DNA of 64,000 bases, from NCBI RefSeq assembly GCF_040954645.1, contig NC_092810.1, forward strand, positions 68,074,660 to 68,138,659. Direction: 5' to 3'. The notes below the pieces were generated by a model. The model made no database searches. It was not told where the DNA came from and saw only the letters and a program-made list of their open reading frames with translations. Source of the DNA: Diabrotica undecimpunctata (Eukaryota > Arthropoda > Insecta > Coleoptera > Chrysomelidae). Shown here in pieces: positions 34,912 through 45,244 of this stretch (positions are counted from its first letter, which is position 1; each line of letters opens with the position of its first letter). Both the position numbers and the translations under genes were made by a program.

Positions 34912-35934
34912 TTATGTAAAGGCATCCACTCGTTCGATATTATAGTTGTCTATTGTGATATTATTTTCATTGTCAGTTATTCTTTTGACTGTCATATACT
35001 TCGTTTTTGCTTCGTTTATTTTAAGACCTCTTTTTCTTGCTTCAGGATCAATTTGTTTGAACACTTCCATTAGTCGTGGCTTATTCCTACTAATGATGGC
35101 TACATCGTCTGCATATGCAGTAATTTGTACTGATTTGGTGTTTATATGGCCGGTTATATTGGTTTTTCTGATGACTGCCTCAAGAACTAGGTTGAATAGC
35201 ATGGTTGATAGGGCATCTCCCTGTCTTACTCCCATGTTGATGTTAAATAGGGGAGTCAGTTCTCCATCTACTCTGACTGCGGCTTTTGAACCCTGCAACG
35301 TCATTTTTATGAGGCTGATGTATTTCTTAGGTATACCTAGATTACAAAGGTCTTCCAGCATTCTGTCTCTATTCACACTATCAAAAGCTTGTTTAAAGTC
35401 TATATACATATTATATAGGTCTATGTCGTATTCATAAGCTTTTTCTTGTATCGTTCTTAGTACGAATATGTTATCTGTAGTGGCTCTATTTGGTCTGAAT
35501 CCATTTTGATAATCACCAATTATATTTTCGGAGTATTCTAATAATCTATTGTAGATTATACCAGAAAGAATTTTGTATATTACATTTAGCAATGTAATTG
35601 GCCTATAATTCTGGCATTCCCTCTTATCTCCTTTTTTATATATTGGCTGTATGAGGCCAACTGGCCATTCCTCTGGCATTTGCTCCTTCGTCCATATTAA
35701 TCTTATTAGGTAATGGATTCTTTCCCAGAGTTCGGATCCTCCATGCTTTAATAATTCTGCCGAAATTCCGTCCGTTCCTGGTGCTTTATTGTTTTTTAGT
35801 TTATTTATTATCTGAACTACTTCTTCATAACTCGGATTTTCGATGTGCAGCTCCGCCGTATAATATATTGTCTCGTTCTGATCATTTTCGTTGTCTGCAT
35901 TTAGATTTTCTTCGAAATATTGTTTCCATCTCAT
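34912..35934 (-). pseudogene. Reverse transcriptase domain of RTE-like family C
   Basis: 340 open codons in the same frame as the endonuclease. Motifs in order: KNNKAPGTDGISAELLKHGG, RPITLLNVIYKILSG, YQNGFRPNRATTDNIF, MYIDFKQAFDSVNR (first catalytic Asp), NMGVRQGDALSTMLFNLVLE, QITAYADDVAIISRN (catalytic pair) and GLKINEAKTKYM. It ends at a frameshift or stop just before the YLG thumb motif (34912). The thumb and tail continue to 34493 in other frames with the internal deletion. Confidence 0.85.
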
Positions 35935-36084
35935 TATAATTTTTTGCTTCTCTGTTAGTAGTTCTCCGTCCTTGTCTTTGCATATCGTTAGTTTTGGTCT
36001 AAATGACTGTGTGCTTTCTTTTATGCATTTATAGAATTTTCTGCTTTCGCGTCTGTTGTTATGCTTTACGATTTCTTGTACTTG

Positions 36085-37284
36085 TTATTTCATAGCCTCT
36101 CTTTTCTTTCTTCTGCATATTCTAGTCGCTTGTATTCTTTTTTCGTTATAAATCTCACTGCTATTTCTTGTGTTTCTTTGAAGTTGGTTAAGCCTAGCTT
36201 GCCTTTTTTCCTCTACTGCAGTTCTGCATTCATCATCATACCATTCCGCATTTCTTTGCCTTTTGGCTTTTCCGACAGTTTCCTCTGCTGACTCCGTTAT
36301 AATTGTTTTTAATTGTCTCCATTCCTCCTCTGCAGTATCTTCCTCTCTAGTTCGGTTGAGTTTTATTTGGAGAGCATTTCTGTAATCTTGTCTCTTTGTT
36401 GCGCTTTTGAATCCTTCGACATTCCATTTTTTAATTTGAGTATTTTTCCCTTTTGCTACTGTCGCTATTTTCTGCCGTAATTTTGCCCCTACAAGATAGT
36501 GATCTGAGTCAGAGTTCGCCCCGCGATACGTTCTGACATTAGTTATGTCTGTTGCCCATCTTTTTGAGATGAGTATATGGTCAATTTGATTGGCTTCATG
36601 AGTTCCTGGTATTTTCCATGTTCCTTTATGGATATCTTTTCTCTGGAAGTTAGTACTGACAACTACGTAATTATTTGCTGCTGCGAACTGTGCCACCCTG
36701 AGTCCATTTTGACTGGTTTCAGTGTGCAAACTGTGTTTCCCAAATATATTTGCAAACGTTTCTTCTTTCCCCAGTTTAGCATTAAAATCGCCTAACGTTA
36801 TAACAGCATCGTGTCTTTGGATTTTATCACATACATCCTGTAGTTCTCCGTAGAATCTTTCAACGTCTTCTTCATCAGCCTCTTCCGTCGGTGCATATAC
36901 ATTAACCATTGTTACGTTATGAAATTTACCTTTAAATCTTATGGTGCAAATTCTATCTGATATTGGTGTAAATGCGATAATGGCTTTCCGCAGTTTTTTG
37001 GTTACCATAAACCCTACTCCTTTTTCACCTTGTCTCATTTCATTTCCGGAGTAGTATAGTGAGAATTTATTCTTATGAATTTCTCCCTGGCTCTTCCATC
37101 TGATTTCCTGCAGTGCCAATATTTCAACCCCGTATTTTTCAAGTTCTTCTGCCATACTTATCATAGCTCCTGCCTTTAAGAAGGTTCGCACGTTCCAGGT
37201 TCCAAATTTTAAATCCATAATCATGTCCATTTTTCTGTGCTGAGTTCGTCGTTGTGAGATCCGTCCGTTTGTTTCATTAGCCAT
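36085..37284 (-). pseudogene. Apurinic-type endonuclease domain of RTE-like family C
   Basis: The endonuclease nicks target DNA to prime reverse transcription. 399 codons are open. All motifs of the exonuclease-endonuclease-phosphatase fold are present: LKFGTWNVRTF (Asn), EILALQEIRW (Glu), IRFKGKFHNVTMVNVYAPT, VITLGDFNAKLG (Asp/Asn), NQIDHILIS (Asp) and NSDSDHYLVGAKL (His). A Lys/Arg-rich linker follows. The frame ends at TAA (36085-36087) immediately after KKREAMK, but the same frame stays open downstream through the linker into the reverse transcriptase, so this stop is a single nonsense mutation in one large protein. Confidence 0.85.
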
Positions 37285-37552
37285 TGTATTCGCAACAATT
37301 GAGTTCTACAAGGAAGGGTTGTTAACCCTTCGCTCAACCCCCTTTTCATCGGAGGACCAAGGCTCCCTTCTTCGTCTGCCCTGACCCCACCATCCACTGG
37401 GGTTGGTTACCCAGTCTCCAGAGGGGTTGCTCAGGTTACCGGTGTGTACCAGCTTGGAGGTGAAGATAGGAATTGAGTAGGAGAGGCTAAGTGATGCCAA
37501 CAGGATACGACATCATGTATTGCGCTTCACTACCCCTTTACACACCATACCA
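37285..37552 (-). promoter_or_regulatory. 5' untranslated region / internal promoter region of the RTE-like element
   Basis: The 268 bp between the 5' end and the start codon are clearly less AT-rich than the surroundings and contain the palindromic GGGTTAACAACCC-like motif (about 37316-37330). Non-LTR elements carry internal promoters at this position; activity here is inference. Confidence 0.5.
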
Positions 37553-38375
37553 TACTCAATACCCAGACAAAATTAATGTTTGGGCAGAAATAATAGATAA
37601 TAGGATTATTGGATCATACTTTTTCGAAGAAACTTTAACAGGTCCTCGATATTAAGAATTTCTTCAAACCTTCTTGCTTCCTGAATTGAACCAGTTGTGT
37701 CCAAACAGAAATGATTTATAGCTGCAGCAAGATGGTGCGCCTCCACACTATGCTGTCTTGGTGCGTAACTTCTTAAACAACATCTTTCCAAATCAGTGGA
37801 TACTTCAAAGATAAACAATAGAAGGCCACCTAGGTCACCTGTTTTTACTTTTCTTGATTTTTTTATGGAGGCACTTGAGTAAAGTGTACCAAAATAGGCC
37901 ACAAAATATTAGTGAACCCAAAGAAAGGATACCTGTTGGGTTGCACAAATAACTCCAGAACTTATAGAGAAGGTTCGAGAAGAGTAAGTGGCACATCTTT
38001 CTCATTGTATTTTAGCTGAAGGTAAACAATTTGAGCACTTAATTTAGGTTTTGTTGTATTTAATGAATATTACATAATATTTATTGTAATAATAAAAATT
38101 TATTAATTTGTTAAGCAAATACAAACATCAATTGCTCAGACATATTAATATGGCTAAATAGATATTTAAGAGACCTTTCAAAAAATGTATTACAACACCC
38201 AGATTTCCATTTAAAAATTTTAGCCATGACGTCATCTCACATAAATCACGCCAATAAATAAAAAGGTATCCTTACGAATAGCCTGTTTAAAAGTAAAAAC
38301 CAACTGGTTTCAGGATTTTTCCTTAAAGTCGCCGGTTTATGAAATAACGGATTTATTCTTTTCATTTGCACCATA

Positions 38376-38378
<3 letters not shown>

Positions 38379-38451
<73 letters not shown>
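38379..38451. repeat. (TA)n microsatellite
   Basis: 73 bp of TA followed by degenerate TGTATATGTATATATG. Confidence 0.95.
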
Positions 38452-38452
<1 letters not shown>

Positions 38453-38457
<5 letters not shown>

Positions 38458-39471
38458 GTATATATGGATATTTTGGGTTTTGTAGTCAAATACTGGCCCT
38501 TAAGTAAAACTCTTTAAGGTTTGTTAAGCTTTCGAGTTTATTTAACTCTTTCTTAAAACATACTGAAAATGAAAACAAAAAACTACATTAGACAATAGAG
38601 TTGTTGTATCTTCAACATGCTTACCCATGTGAGGATATTACTATAAAATTAGCAGAATTACTTAACATTTGACATTTTATTAATTTGCTTTTTTTTCTTT
38701 CATTTAAAACTTATAACTATGGTTTCCATGTCTCTTCTATTTTTTTATATGCATTTTAAGTTAGTTTGATAGTTTTACATTTTAAAAATATATGTACTCC
38801 CAGGCATCCTTGTATCTGCATCTTCATATACTACTATTGATGTTCTCATTGCTTTAAATTAGAGCAGTTTTCACTTTGTCAGAGCTGTGAATAACCAAAA
38901 TTCTTGACCTTAGTCTTCTCCCTAAAATGTTTTAGATAGTTCCAATCAAGTTAAGTTTCAAACATGTAGGCGAGTTAATGGCTGGTATTACTTGGTTTAA
39001 AAAGTTAAGTATACAGTAAGCCATGTAGAGCATTATATTACATCTACAGGAAAGTATTTCTAATATGTGCTTTAAAAGAAATCAAATTGCTTTCAGAATG
39101 TTAGTAGTGTGCTGATCCACAGGTAAAGTTTCACCATCAATCATTATAAGCCCTGTATACGCTAAACTTATACCACAACATGCTATAACTGAATCCACTC
39201 CTAAAAAACTGTAGAAGTTAAATTAAGCTGTTTATTTTGTTCTCTTTGTTGTCAATATAGTATTTTCCACTAATCAATTGACTTAACCTAGAAGCAGTTC
39301 TAATCCATAAGGAAAACTTATCCCACAATCTTAAACTTAAACCCCAATCAGCATTATTCTAATAATAATATTTTTACAATAATAACAACAAATCTTGTAT
39401 CTATATGATTTTCAACAACTAGTCTTACTAATTGATGTCTCTGAAGTTTTGAGAGTTTTTTTTACCAATAT
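38453..39471. other. Unassigned sequence
   Basis: About 1 kb that matched none of the element families seen elsewhere in the window. A short open segment on the minus strand near 39120-39200 follows a plausible acceptor but is not recognisable. It could be an old element or unique intergenic DNA. Confidence 0.35.
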
Positions 39472-39481
39472 GACTTCAAAC

Positions 39482-39838
39482 TCCTATCTACAGAACATTG
39501 ATTAGACCCTTAGTAACCTATGGATGTGAAACTTGGGTAATGACGAAAAAAGATGAAGCCCAACTCAGGACATTCGAGAGAAGTACAAGAGGAAGATAGC
39601 ACATGACGAATCAGGAGAAACGACGAGGTTAATGTTAATGTTTAAAATGTTACAATGGAAGCCCATAGGAAGGGGAAAAAAAGGAAGGCCCAGAATGAGA
39701 TGGTTGGATGACGTGGAAGACGACCTGAAAACAATGAACATAAGACAATGGAGAAGAGAGGGCACAAGAGAGATCTGAATGGAAGGACATAGCCAGACAG
39801 GCAAAGACCCATCCAGGGTTATGATGCCAAAAGAAGAA
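39482..39838 (+). mobile_element. 5'-truncated RTE-like family C insertion
   Basis: GACTTCAAAC is duplicated at 39472-39481 and 39839-39848. The 357-bp insert carries only the thumb and tail: LQNID-degraded start, RPLVTYGCETWVMTKKDEAQ, then degraded REEEDSTR-like sequence, RMRWLDDVEDDLKTM-type block and the end HPGL followed by a CCAAAAGAAGAA tail. Sense strand is plus, opposite to the larger family C copies. Confidence 0.85.
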
Positions 39839-39848
39839 GACTTCAAAC

Positions 39849-41239
39849 CCGCTTCTGTAAGCATATTTTAATTTAACCACTTATTGTGGTTCAGTGAAAT
39901 TTTTATCAATTCGATTCTTGTCCTAACTCAAGTTTACACAGGTTTAAACAGGTATGAAGTCCTAGCACTTCATACCTGTTTTGGAGTGTTTGGATTGTCG
40001 TTGAGCATAAACTTGATCTTGCCTTCTAACGCATTCGTTAGTCTCTCTCCAACATTTAACTATAGATGAATCATCAATTTTAATTTACCAAACATGTTAG
40101 CAATATCATTCATTTTCAATCACAGGTACAGCTTTAGCGATAGTGGTACTAAATCACCAATTATTGACTATTTTACAATCAAGGTGGTAGCAATAAGCAA
40201 AATTAAACCAAACTCAAACATTTATTGAAACACTATATATCTATCAGAAACTACTTACACAATATTTTTGAAAATTGGTTTATGGGGGTAACAAGATGAC
40301 AAACTTAAAGAAAATATTTTGATAGACATGCCATGCCACGTTGGTCCTTAAGGGACGAAAAGGGTCAACTCTCGAACTCAAGAAAATCACTTTCTACTAT
40401 ATTTTATTTAGATTTATACACGTACATTGTTACAGGTCTACGAGAAGTTTGTTAACGTTATGTATACATCTCGAACAGTAAATATACAATAATAATCTCA
40501 TATATACATAAATCTCATTCACGTTTTATATATTCTTTCAGGGTTACCCTATCGTACTTTGAATCTACGTGATATAAGGCAAGGCTGTGTATAAAAAATA
40601 AGTGTATGTAATCCAAACTGAACTGCTCTTGTCATGACCCACTTTTGACAACATATATGATTTAAGATATTCTATATAACATTACAATGTAAGGGTTTAT
40701 ACCCTTACTGTACAGCCACTTCCGGTTATACCGAAAGTGAGCAGCAACATTGTTATTTTAAATAGAACTTGTTACTCTTGTACTCTTGTTAAATGCTGAT
40801 GTACTTCGCTCCAGTAATGCAAATTGTGTCTATTAAATATTTTTTGTAAATTTTGATTCGTCACCCCAAACAACGAGAAAAGACAGTGGCCTTGAGTGAG
40901 GTCAAAATATGACAGAACAGCAAGGCGAATTACCAACCTCTAGTGCAATAGAGTGGTAAATTTAAAAAAGTCTTGTGGCTGGATAGCCAACTACAGGTGA
41001 AGATTGATTCAACTTCTAACAGTCCAAGGTTCATAACATTTGGAACTGAGACTAATAAAGATTCCATGAATCAATTTTAATTATAAAATTTTATTAAACT
41101 ATTTGATCAGAAAATTATTTCACATATGTAAATGTAAAATTGACAAAATAATCAATAAAATGTAAGTTGAATGAATCTAAGTTAAATAAAGTAAGAAAAT
41201 ATTATTTTATTTTATTTTTATTTGAAATTATTTAACATG
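39849..41239. other. Unassigned sequence left of the Penelope-like relic
   Basis: AT-rich with local less AT-rich patches (40330-40380, 40710-40760, 40870-41040). No coding motif recognised. Part of it may be the 3' untranslated or terminal repeat region of the minus-strand Penelope-like element that begins at about 41290, but I found no repeat pair to prove it. Confidence 0.35.
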
Positions 41240-41289
41240 AAAATATTTAATAAGAAAATATGTACACCTTAGGGTACAGTTTTAAAGCA

Positions 41290-42350
41290 AACAACATATT
41301 AAGCCTAATTCTGCAATATTAATGCATGATAAATTTGGCTCAAGTTACTAATGTCTGTTCTCTTATTAAGAGCGTTAGGGTGTTTAAGTATTGAACACAT
41401 TTCCAAAAACTGTCTTTTAACGAGATTGCGTTCATTGCCAAGAATCTTAACTTCATTGAAGTCCACTTTGTGTTTAGTGTTAATATCATGCTGGGCAAGA
41501 GCACAAGTATGCTTAGATAAGTTGATATCACTGCGGTGTGTCGTAAGACGTCCTCTCAGTGATATCCCTGTCTGACCGATGTAGCTCGAGTCACACTCAG
41601 CACAAGGTGTATGATAGATGACATTTACTTGTTCCAGAAGGGACAAGGGTGTTTTTGTTTTAGAAAACAAATTTCTGACAGTCTTAGCGTTCTTAACTGC
41701 AATTTTAACAGGTACGTTATTCTGTTTGTACAGTTAATAAGTTTTTCAGTAACTTGAGGAAAATAAGGTAGAGATGAGTAATGGGTGGTTGAAGTCCCAA
41801 GTACAGTATTAGGCAGAACAGTGTTATTAATGGAATTATTTGATATTATTCTAAGTTGGTCACCATTGGGTATGTCATTTAAAGAGGAACCATAGCTTTG
41901 TAAATAAAGGTATTTATTAATGAGGGAGGATGGATAGGAATTCCCAATCAGAATATTTCTAAGTAATTGAAGGTATTCCCTTCGATTAACCGGATGTGTT
42001 AGTCTATTTAGCCTACAGCTTAAAGCTTTAATTAGGTTTAATTTATATTTGAAAGGATGACAAGAATGATAGTTGAGAAAACCTATTAGAGGCCATTGGT
42101 TTCCTATACCAACTTGTGGTTAAGGTGTTGTCTTCCATTCTAATGACACGCATGTCTAAGAATGGAATATTATTTGTGATTTGGTCCTCAAGTTTAACAG
42201 TGAACTGTAAGTGAGGATCAAACTCATTGAACAAAGACAAGGTGGCCTGTATCTTGTCTGGGGGTAAGGCTAATAATAAGTCATCAACATACCGCTTAAT
42301 AAAAGGGATTTGGAAATCTAAAAGACCCAAACGGTCAGATACTAAATCAT
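41290..42350 (-). pseudogene. Penelope-like element: reverse transcriptase end and GIY-YIG endonuclease
   Basis: Minus strand. 42043-42330 reads IPFIKRYVDDLLLALP, where YVDD is the catalytic pair, then DPHLQFTVKLED and NNIPFLDMRVIR, the thumb of the Penelope-type reverse transcriptase. Around 42040-41690 the linker is frameshifted. 41305-41670 contains VNVIYHTPCAECDSSYIGQT then SLRGRLTTHRSD, a GIY-YIG endonuclease with its paired cysteines, plus VLAQH/HKVDF-type end region. The combination reverse transcriptase then GIY-YIG is diagnostic of Penelope-like elements. The N-terminal two thirds of the protein are missing to the right of 42350. Confidence 0.85.
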
Positions 42351-42449
42351 CCAGAAGACCAAAAAATTAGTGTCAAATGTCTTTTTGAGGTAACACACTT
42401 ATAATAACTTTTCTATGGATGTGTGGTTTTTCATATTGTTCTTTTTAGA

Positions 42450-42491
42450 TGAACTGATGATGCTTTCTGATTAGAAAGCGAAACGTCTTCA
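42450..42491 (+). ncRNA. Hammerhead ribozyme motif (type I, minimal stem III)
   Basis: The sequence contains CTGATGA (42454-42460), a perfect 7-bp stem II GCTTTCT/AGAAAGC with loop GATT (42462-42479), GAAAC (42480-42484) and the cleavage triplet GTC (42485-42487). TGAA (42450-42453) can pair with TTCA (42488-42491) as stem I. Every conserved core base is present. Single hammerheads with a tiny ACGT stem III are known from Penelope-like elements and retrozymes and usually act as dimers. It lies about 100 bp from the Penelope-like coding relic but on the opposite strand. Self-cleavage itself is inference. Confidence 0.75.
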
Positions 42492-42571
42492 ATAAATAGA
42501 TGAAGTAGCCACCTTCTTTGTCTTTTTTCTCTCCACCTTTTGACCGGAAAACCCTAAATACCCGAATGACC

Positions 42572-42573
<2 letters not shown>

Positions 42574-42621
<48 letters not shown>
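42574..42621. repeat. (TA)n microsatellite
   Basis: 48 bp of TA. Confidence 0.95.
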
Positions 42622-42625
<4 letters not shown>

Positions 42626-43705
42626 CTAATTTATACTTACTTAATATTTGTTACTTTATATACTTTATTTACTTGTTACTTTATATACTTTATTTACCTA
42701 TTAACGCTGCAACCAAAGAATATAGATAAGCGTCTATATTCTTTGCTGCAACTCTGTCTTAAACTATTTTCAAATATATTTACATAGTTCTACTTTCAAC
42801 CTCTCTTTGAGTCAATTTTAGTACGGAATATAAAATTTCACGAGTTTGTGAAGGTTTTACATTTAACTTTTGAATCCATTTTTTGGACATCTACTTCTAA
42901 TTGGATTTTATAACATTGTACTATACTTAAGCAAACGAACTTGTAAAATTTTCAAGCGATTCTGAATCCTATTTTGAATCCCGCTCACAATTTTGTGTTT
43001 AAGCTATTGCGCATCCCCACCTCGTGTAACTATCAATTTATATTAGCCAAGTACTAATTTTTAAAATTTTAAGTCTATCTGTATATATTATATTATTGAT
43101 TAATTGTTTTATATTTATAATAATTTGTAAATAAATATTTATTGTATCTATTGGCTTGTGTACCTTATTTCTGAAACTATATTCTGTCTTTAGATGCCTT
43201 CAACATTACTGAAGGTTTAACATCATTACAGCAAATTGATCGCTATCTTTTGCGATTCCTGTAACTTGTAAAACACCTTCATTTGTTCTGTGTACTGTTC
43301 ATGATATCTTTAGTATTCTCTGGAATAGCTGAATTTTGAAGGCTTCTAGTAGTCTCATACTATTTACTGCTAAAGTGTTTGTAAGGTACTATTTCGACGA
43401 CTGCAGACTGCAGTTGAAGTTGCTGTCGCGGTAGACGTCATTACTTTGCAGTATTCATTTGTATGAGACTGATTCCGGCATCTGACTGAAACTGCTGCCG
43501 GGAAGAACGTCAGTTGCTGTGTCGTCCGACGGCAGACGGCACACTTGAACAAACACAGTACTGCCACAGTATAGATAACAATTGATATGTTGTCTATACT
43601 GTGGTACTGCCGTTGGTGTCGTCCTGAAGTTGGACGACATGGAAGTATTGACAAACTAAGAAAGTGATTATTTTATTGATGCAGTGTATAATATCTCTGT
43701 TTATA

Positions 43706-43709
<4 letters not shown>
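42622..43709. other. Unassigned AT-rich sequence
   Basis: Contains a short direct repeat of TTACTTTATATACTTTATTTA (two copies, 42651-42698), a 12-bp hairpin AAAGAATATAGA/TCTATATTCTTT near 42713-42743 and a less AT-rich patch 43385-43640. No gene recognised. Confidence 0.4.
43564..43604. repeat. Strong hairpin in an unassigned GC-richer patch
   Basis: CCACAGTATAGATAACA (43564-43580) faces TGTTGTCTATACTGTGG (43588-43604), a 17-bp stem with one mismatch and a 7-base loop. Short ACTGC/GCAGT words repeat around it, which suggests a small foldback element. Confidence 0.55.

Positions 43710-43759
<50 letters not shown>
43710..43759. repeat. (TA)n microsatellite, left half
   Basis: 50 bp of TA left of the Tigger relic. 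With 44975-45029 it was probably one array before insertion. Confidence 0.9.
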
Positions 43760-43766
<7 letters not shown>

Positions 43767-43795
43767 ATATATGTATATCAATATATATGTATATA

Positions 43796-44971
43796 CAGTA
43801 AAACCTCCGTTAATCGAAATAATTGGGGGGGCCGTTTCGGATAACAAGAATTTCGGTTAAAAATAACATTGTTTTTTATAATATTCTTGATCAAAGTATT
43901 GGTATTAAAAAATACTATGAGTTGATTTCGTAATGTTTTCTAATAAGTAAATCCATAATAAAGTAATAAAATTAAGGAAAATGAAGAACATTTTTAAAGA
44001 AATCTGCTATTTTTTTGCGTTTTCGTTTGACAACGATGTTTCTCTCTCCCTCCATCGTTAATTTGCAGGACGTCATGAGTTTGCCTCATTCGATTGTTCG
44101 ACGAAACGTAAAGCGATCTGAAAAGGACAAAACTTTATGTAACGACAATCTTCGTCATCTGATATGCTCAGGTTGTCTTGATAAAGAACCATATCAATGA
44201 TGTCCTGGTCGATGAATTCACGTTCTGAGCCATCAGCTGCTAACCAGTCACGTACCTCTTCTTAGTTAATTTCGTCATGTCCCGGCAAATTTTTAATGAA
44301 AGGTTTAATTTCTTCTGTCGTTTTCTTACCATTTTCTTCTTAAGGATCGTCAATCAAAATCTTATCAAAAAGTTTGTTCCAGCATTTTTCAAAAGTTGAA
44401 GATTTGATCTTGGCCCAGGACTCAGCTCACCAATAAAAATGTTTTATTGTTAAAGATTTGAGAATTTCGGGAACACTTTTGGATTAATTCGTCTCCTGTA
44501 ATAACAGATGTCTTGAGAATGCTTCTCTATAATGTCTCTTGAATGTCTCTATGACTCCCTAACGGGTGGATTAAGCTTGTGACATTCGGTGGCAAAAATC
44601 TGACAATTGTCACCATTTTATAGATTTTGAGGGTGACGCGGAATTTTCAACAAGCAACAATGCTTTGATGGGAAGGTTTTTTGATTTTAAAAAGGATTTT
44701 ACACTTGAGACGAATTCATTTTCAAACTATTCTAAAAATAAAGTGGTCGACATCCATGAACTTTTTTGCCTTCTATACCTTAAAATGCCTTTTCGAAAAA
44801 TCTTTTAGAGCTCTTGGTTTTTGTGATTTCCCAACACACATAGACATCAACTGGTGAGTGAAATTAACGGAATTGTTTACGTTTTGCGACAAACATTTAC
44901 TTTTTATTGACGAAATTATTGACACTGTCAGCCGTTTCGGTTAAACGATGTTTCGGTTAAGGGAGGTTTTA

Positions 44972-44974
<3 letters not shown>
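43796..44974 (-). mobile_element. Tigger/pogo-type DNA transposon relic with intact terminal repeats
   Basis: Ends are CAGTAAAACCTCCGTTAA on the left and CAGTAAAACCTCCCTTAA inverted on the right, each next to TA. The AACCTCCGT-type terminus and TA target are hallmarks of pogo/Tigger elements. The 1179-bp interior holds minus-strand remains of the transposase C-terminal half (44180-44770). The N-terminal DNA-binding half has been deleted, making it non-autonomous. Confidence 0.85.
44180..44770 (-). pseudogene. Tigger transposase C-terminal half, degenerate
   Basis: Minus strand order: FENEFVSSVKSFLKSKNLPI, KALLLVENSASPS where the active enzyme has a DNAPSH-like catalytic Asp, then QGVIETFKRHYREAF-like block (sense GVIETFKRHYREAFSRHLL), KSLTIKHFYW and AESWAKIKSSTFEKCWNKLF, and an acidic C-terminus (DDEDC). 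Stops and frameshifts are frequent. Confidence 0.65.

Positions 44975-45029
<55 letters not shown>
44975..45029. repeat. (TA)n microsatellite, right half
   Basis: 55 bp of TA starting at the right TA duplication of the Tigger relic. Confidence 0.9.
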
Positions 45030-45033
<4 letters not shown>

Positions 45034-45073
45034 ATTACTGAGTTCTCGGGAAGAACCGCGTTGAGAATTTAAA

Positions 45074-45115
45074 ACTCGACGTTTCGGCACCCATTTTGGA
45101 GCCATTATCAAGAGT
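45074..45115 (-). ncRNA. Degenerate hammerhead ribozyme motif
   Basis: Minus strand: ACTC (stem I), TTGATAA in place of CTGATGA, a stem II GGCTCC/GGGTGCC region with an A-rich loop (45086-45103), GAAAC (45081-45085), GTC (45078-45080) and GAGT (45074-45077), which pairs with ACTC. Geometry is right but two essential core bases are changed, so it should not cleave. It is followed (45120-45240) by two diverged copies of TCTCAATCTGCCTACTCC, suggesting the remains of a terminal-repeat or retrozyme unit. Confidence 0.55.
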
Positions 45116-45244
45116 GATACGGTTCGGTTCGAGTTCGGGGTCTCAATCTGCCTACTCCCCTCACTCGAGACGTACCAGTATCGTGTTCTATATTGCAAGA
45201 ACTGTCTCTAGGCACTGAGGTCTCAATCTGCCTACTCCTCAGTG

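Larger units (their letters stand above)
34493..37552 (-). mobile_element. Near full-length RTE-like retrotransposon (family C)
   Basis: The 10-bp duplication TACTCAATAC flanks it (34483-34492 and 37553-37562). Reading on the minus strand: a GC-richer 5' untranslated region (37285-37552), endonuclease (36085-37284), linker, reverse transcriptase (34912-35934), C-terminal tail and a short AAGAAGAAG-type 3' end. Relative to the copy at 12659-13279, about 190 bp of the C-terminal tail is missing around 34681. One TAA stops the frame after the endonuclease and another break lies near 34912. The intact 5' end plus short duplication indicate full-length target-primed insertion; the few defects suggest a fairly recent copy. 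Confidence 0.9.
34388..38046 (+). pseudogene. Mariner-like transposase relic, split by an RTE-like element
   Basis: 34388-34492 reads YNRQTCRYWSTENTH then HMWGQLTQY. After the insertion (34493-37552 plus one duplication copy) the same reading continues PDKINVWAEIIDNRIIGSYF, followed by LQLQQDGAPPHYAVLVRNFL, which contains the second catalytic Asp (QQDGAPPH), then IFPNQW and, in shifted frames, the C-terminal end ILAEGKQFEHLI near 38046. Only about the C-terminal 200 residues are preserved; the third catalytic region is deleted or scrambled around 37800-37880. Same family as 515-915 and 60886-64000. Confidence 0.75.

Noticed and set aside
38500..38580. Another hammerhead-like motif near TTAAGCTTTCGAG
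   Set aside because: No CTGATGA box in the right place on either strand.
39110..39210. Minus-strand exon resembling the start of ribosomal protein P1
   Set aside because: Only a short hydrophobic/acidic pattern (GLIMIDGE, ILKA) matches loosely; the reading stops at once and the expected next block is absent.
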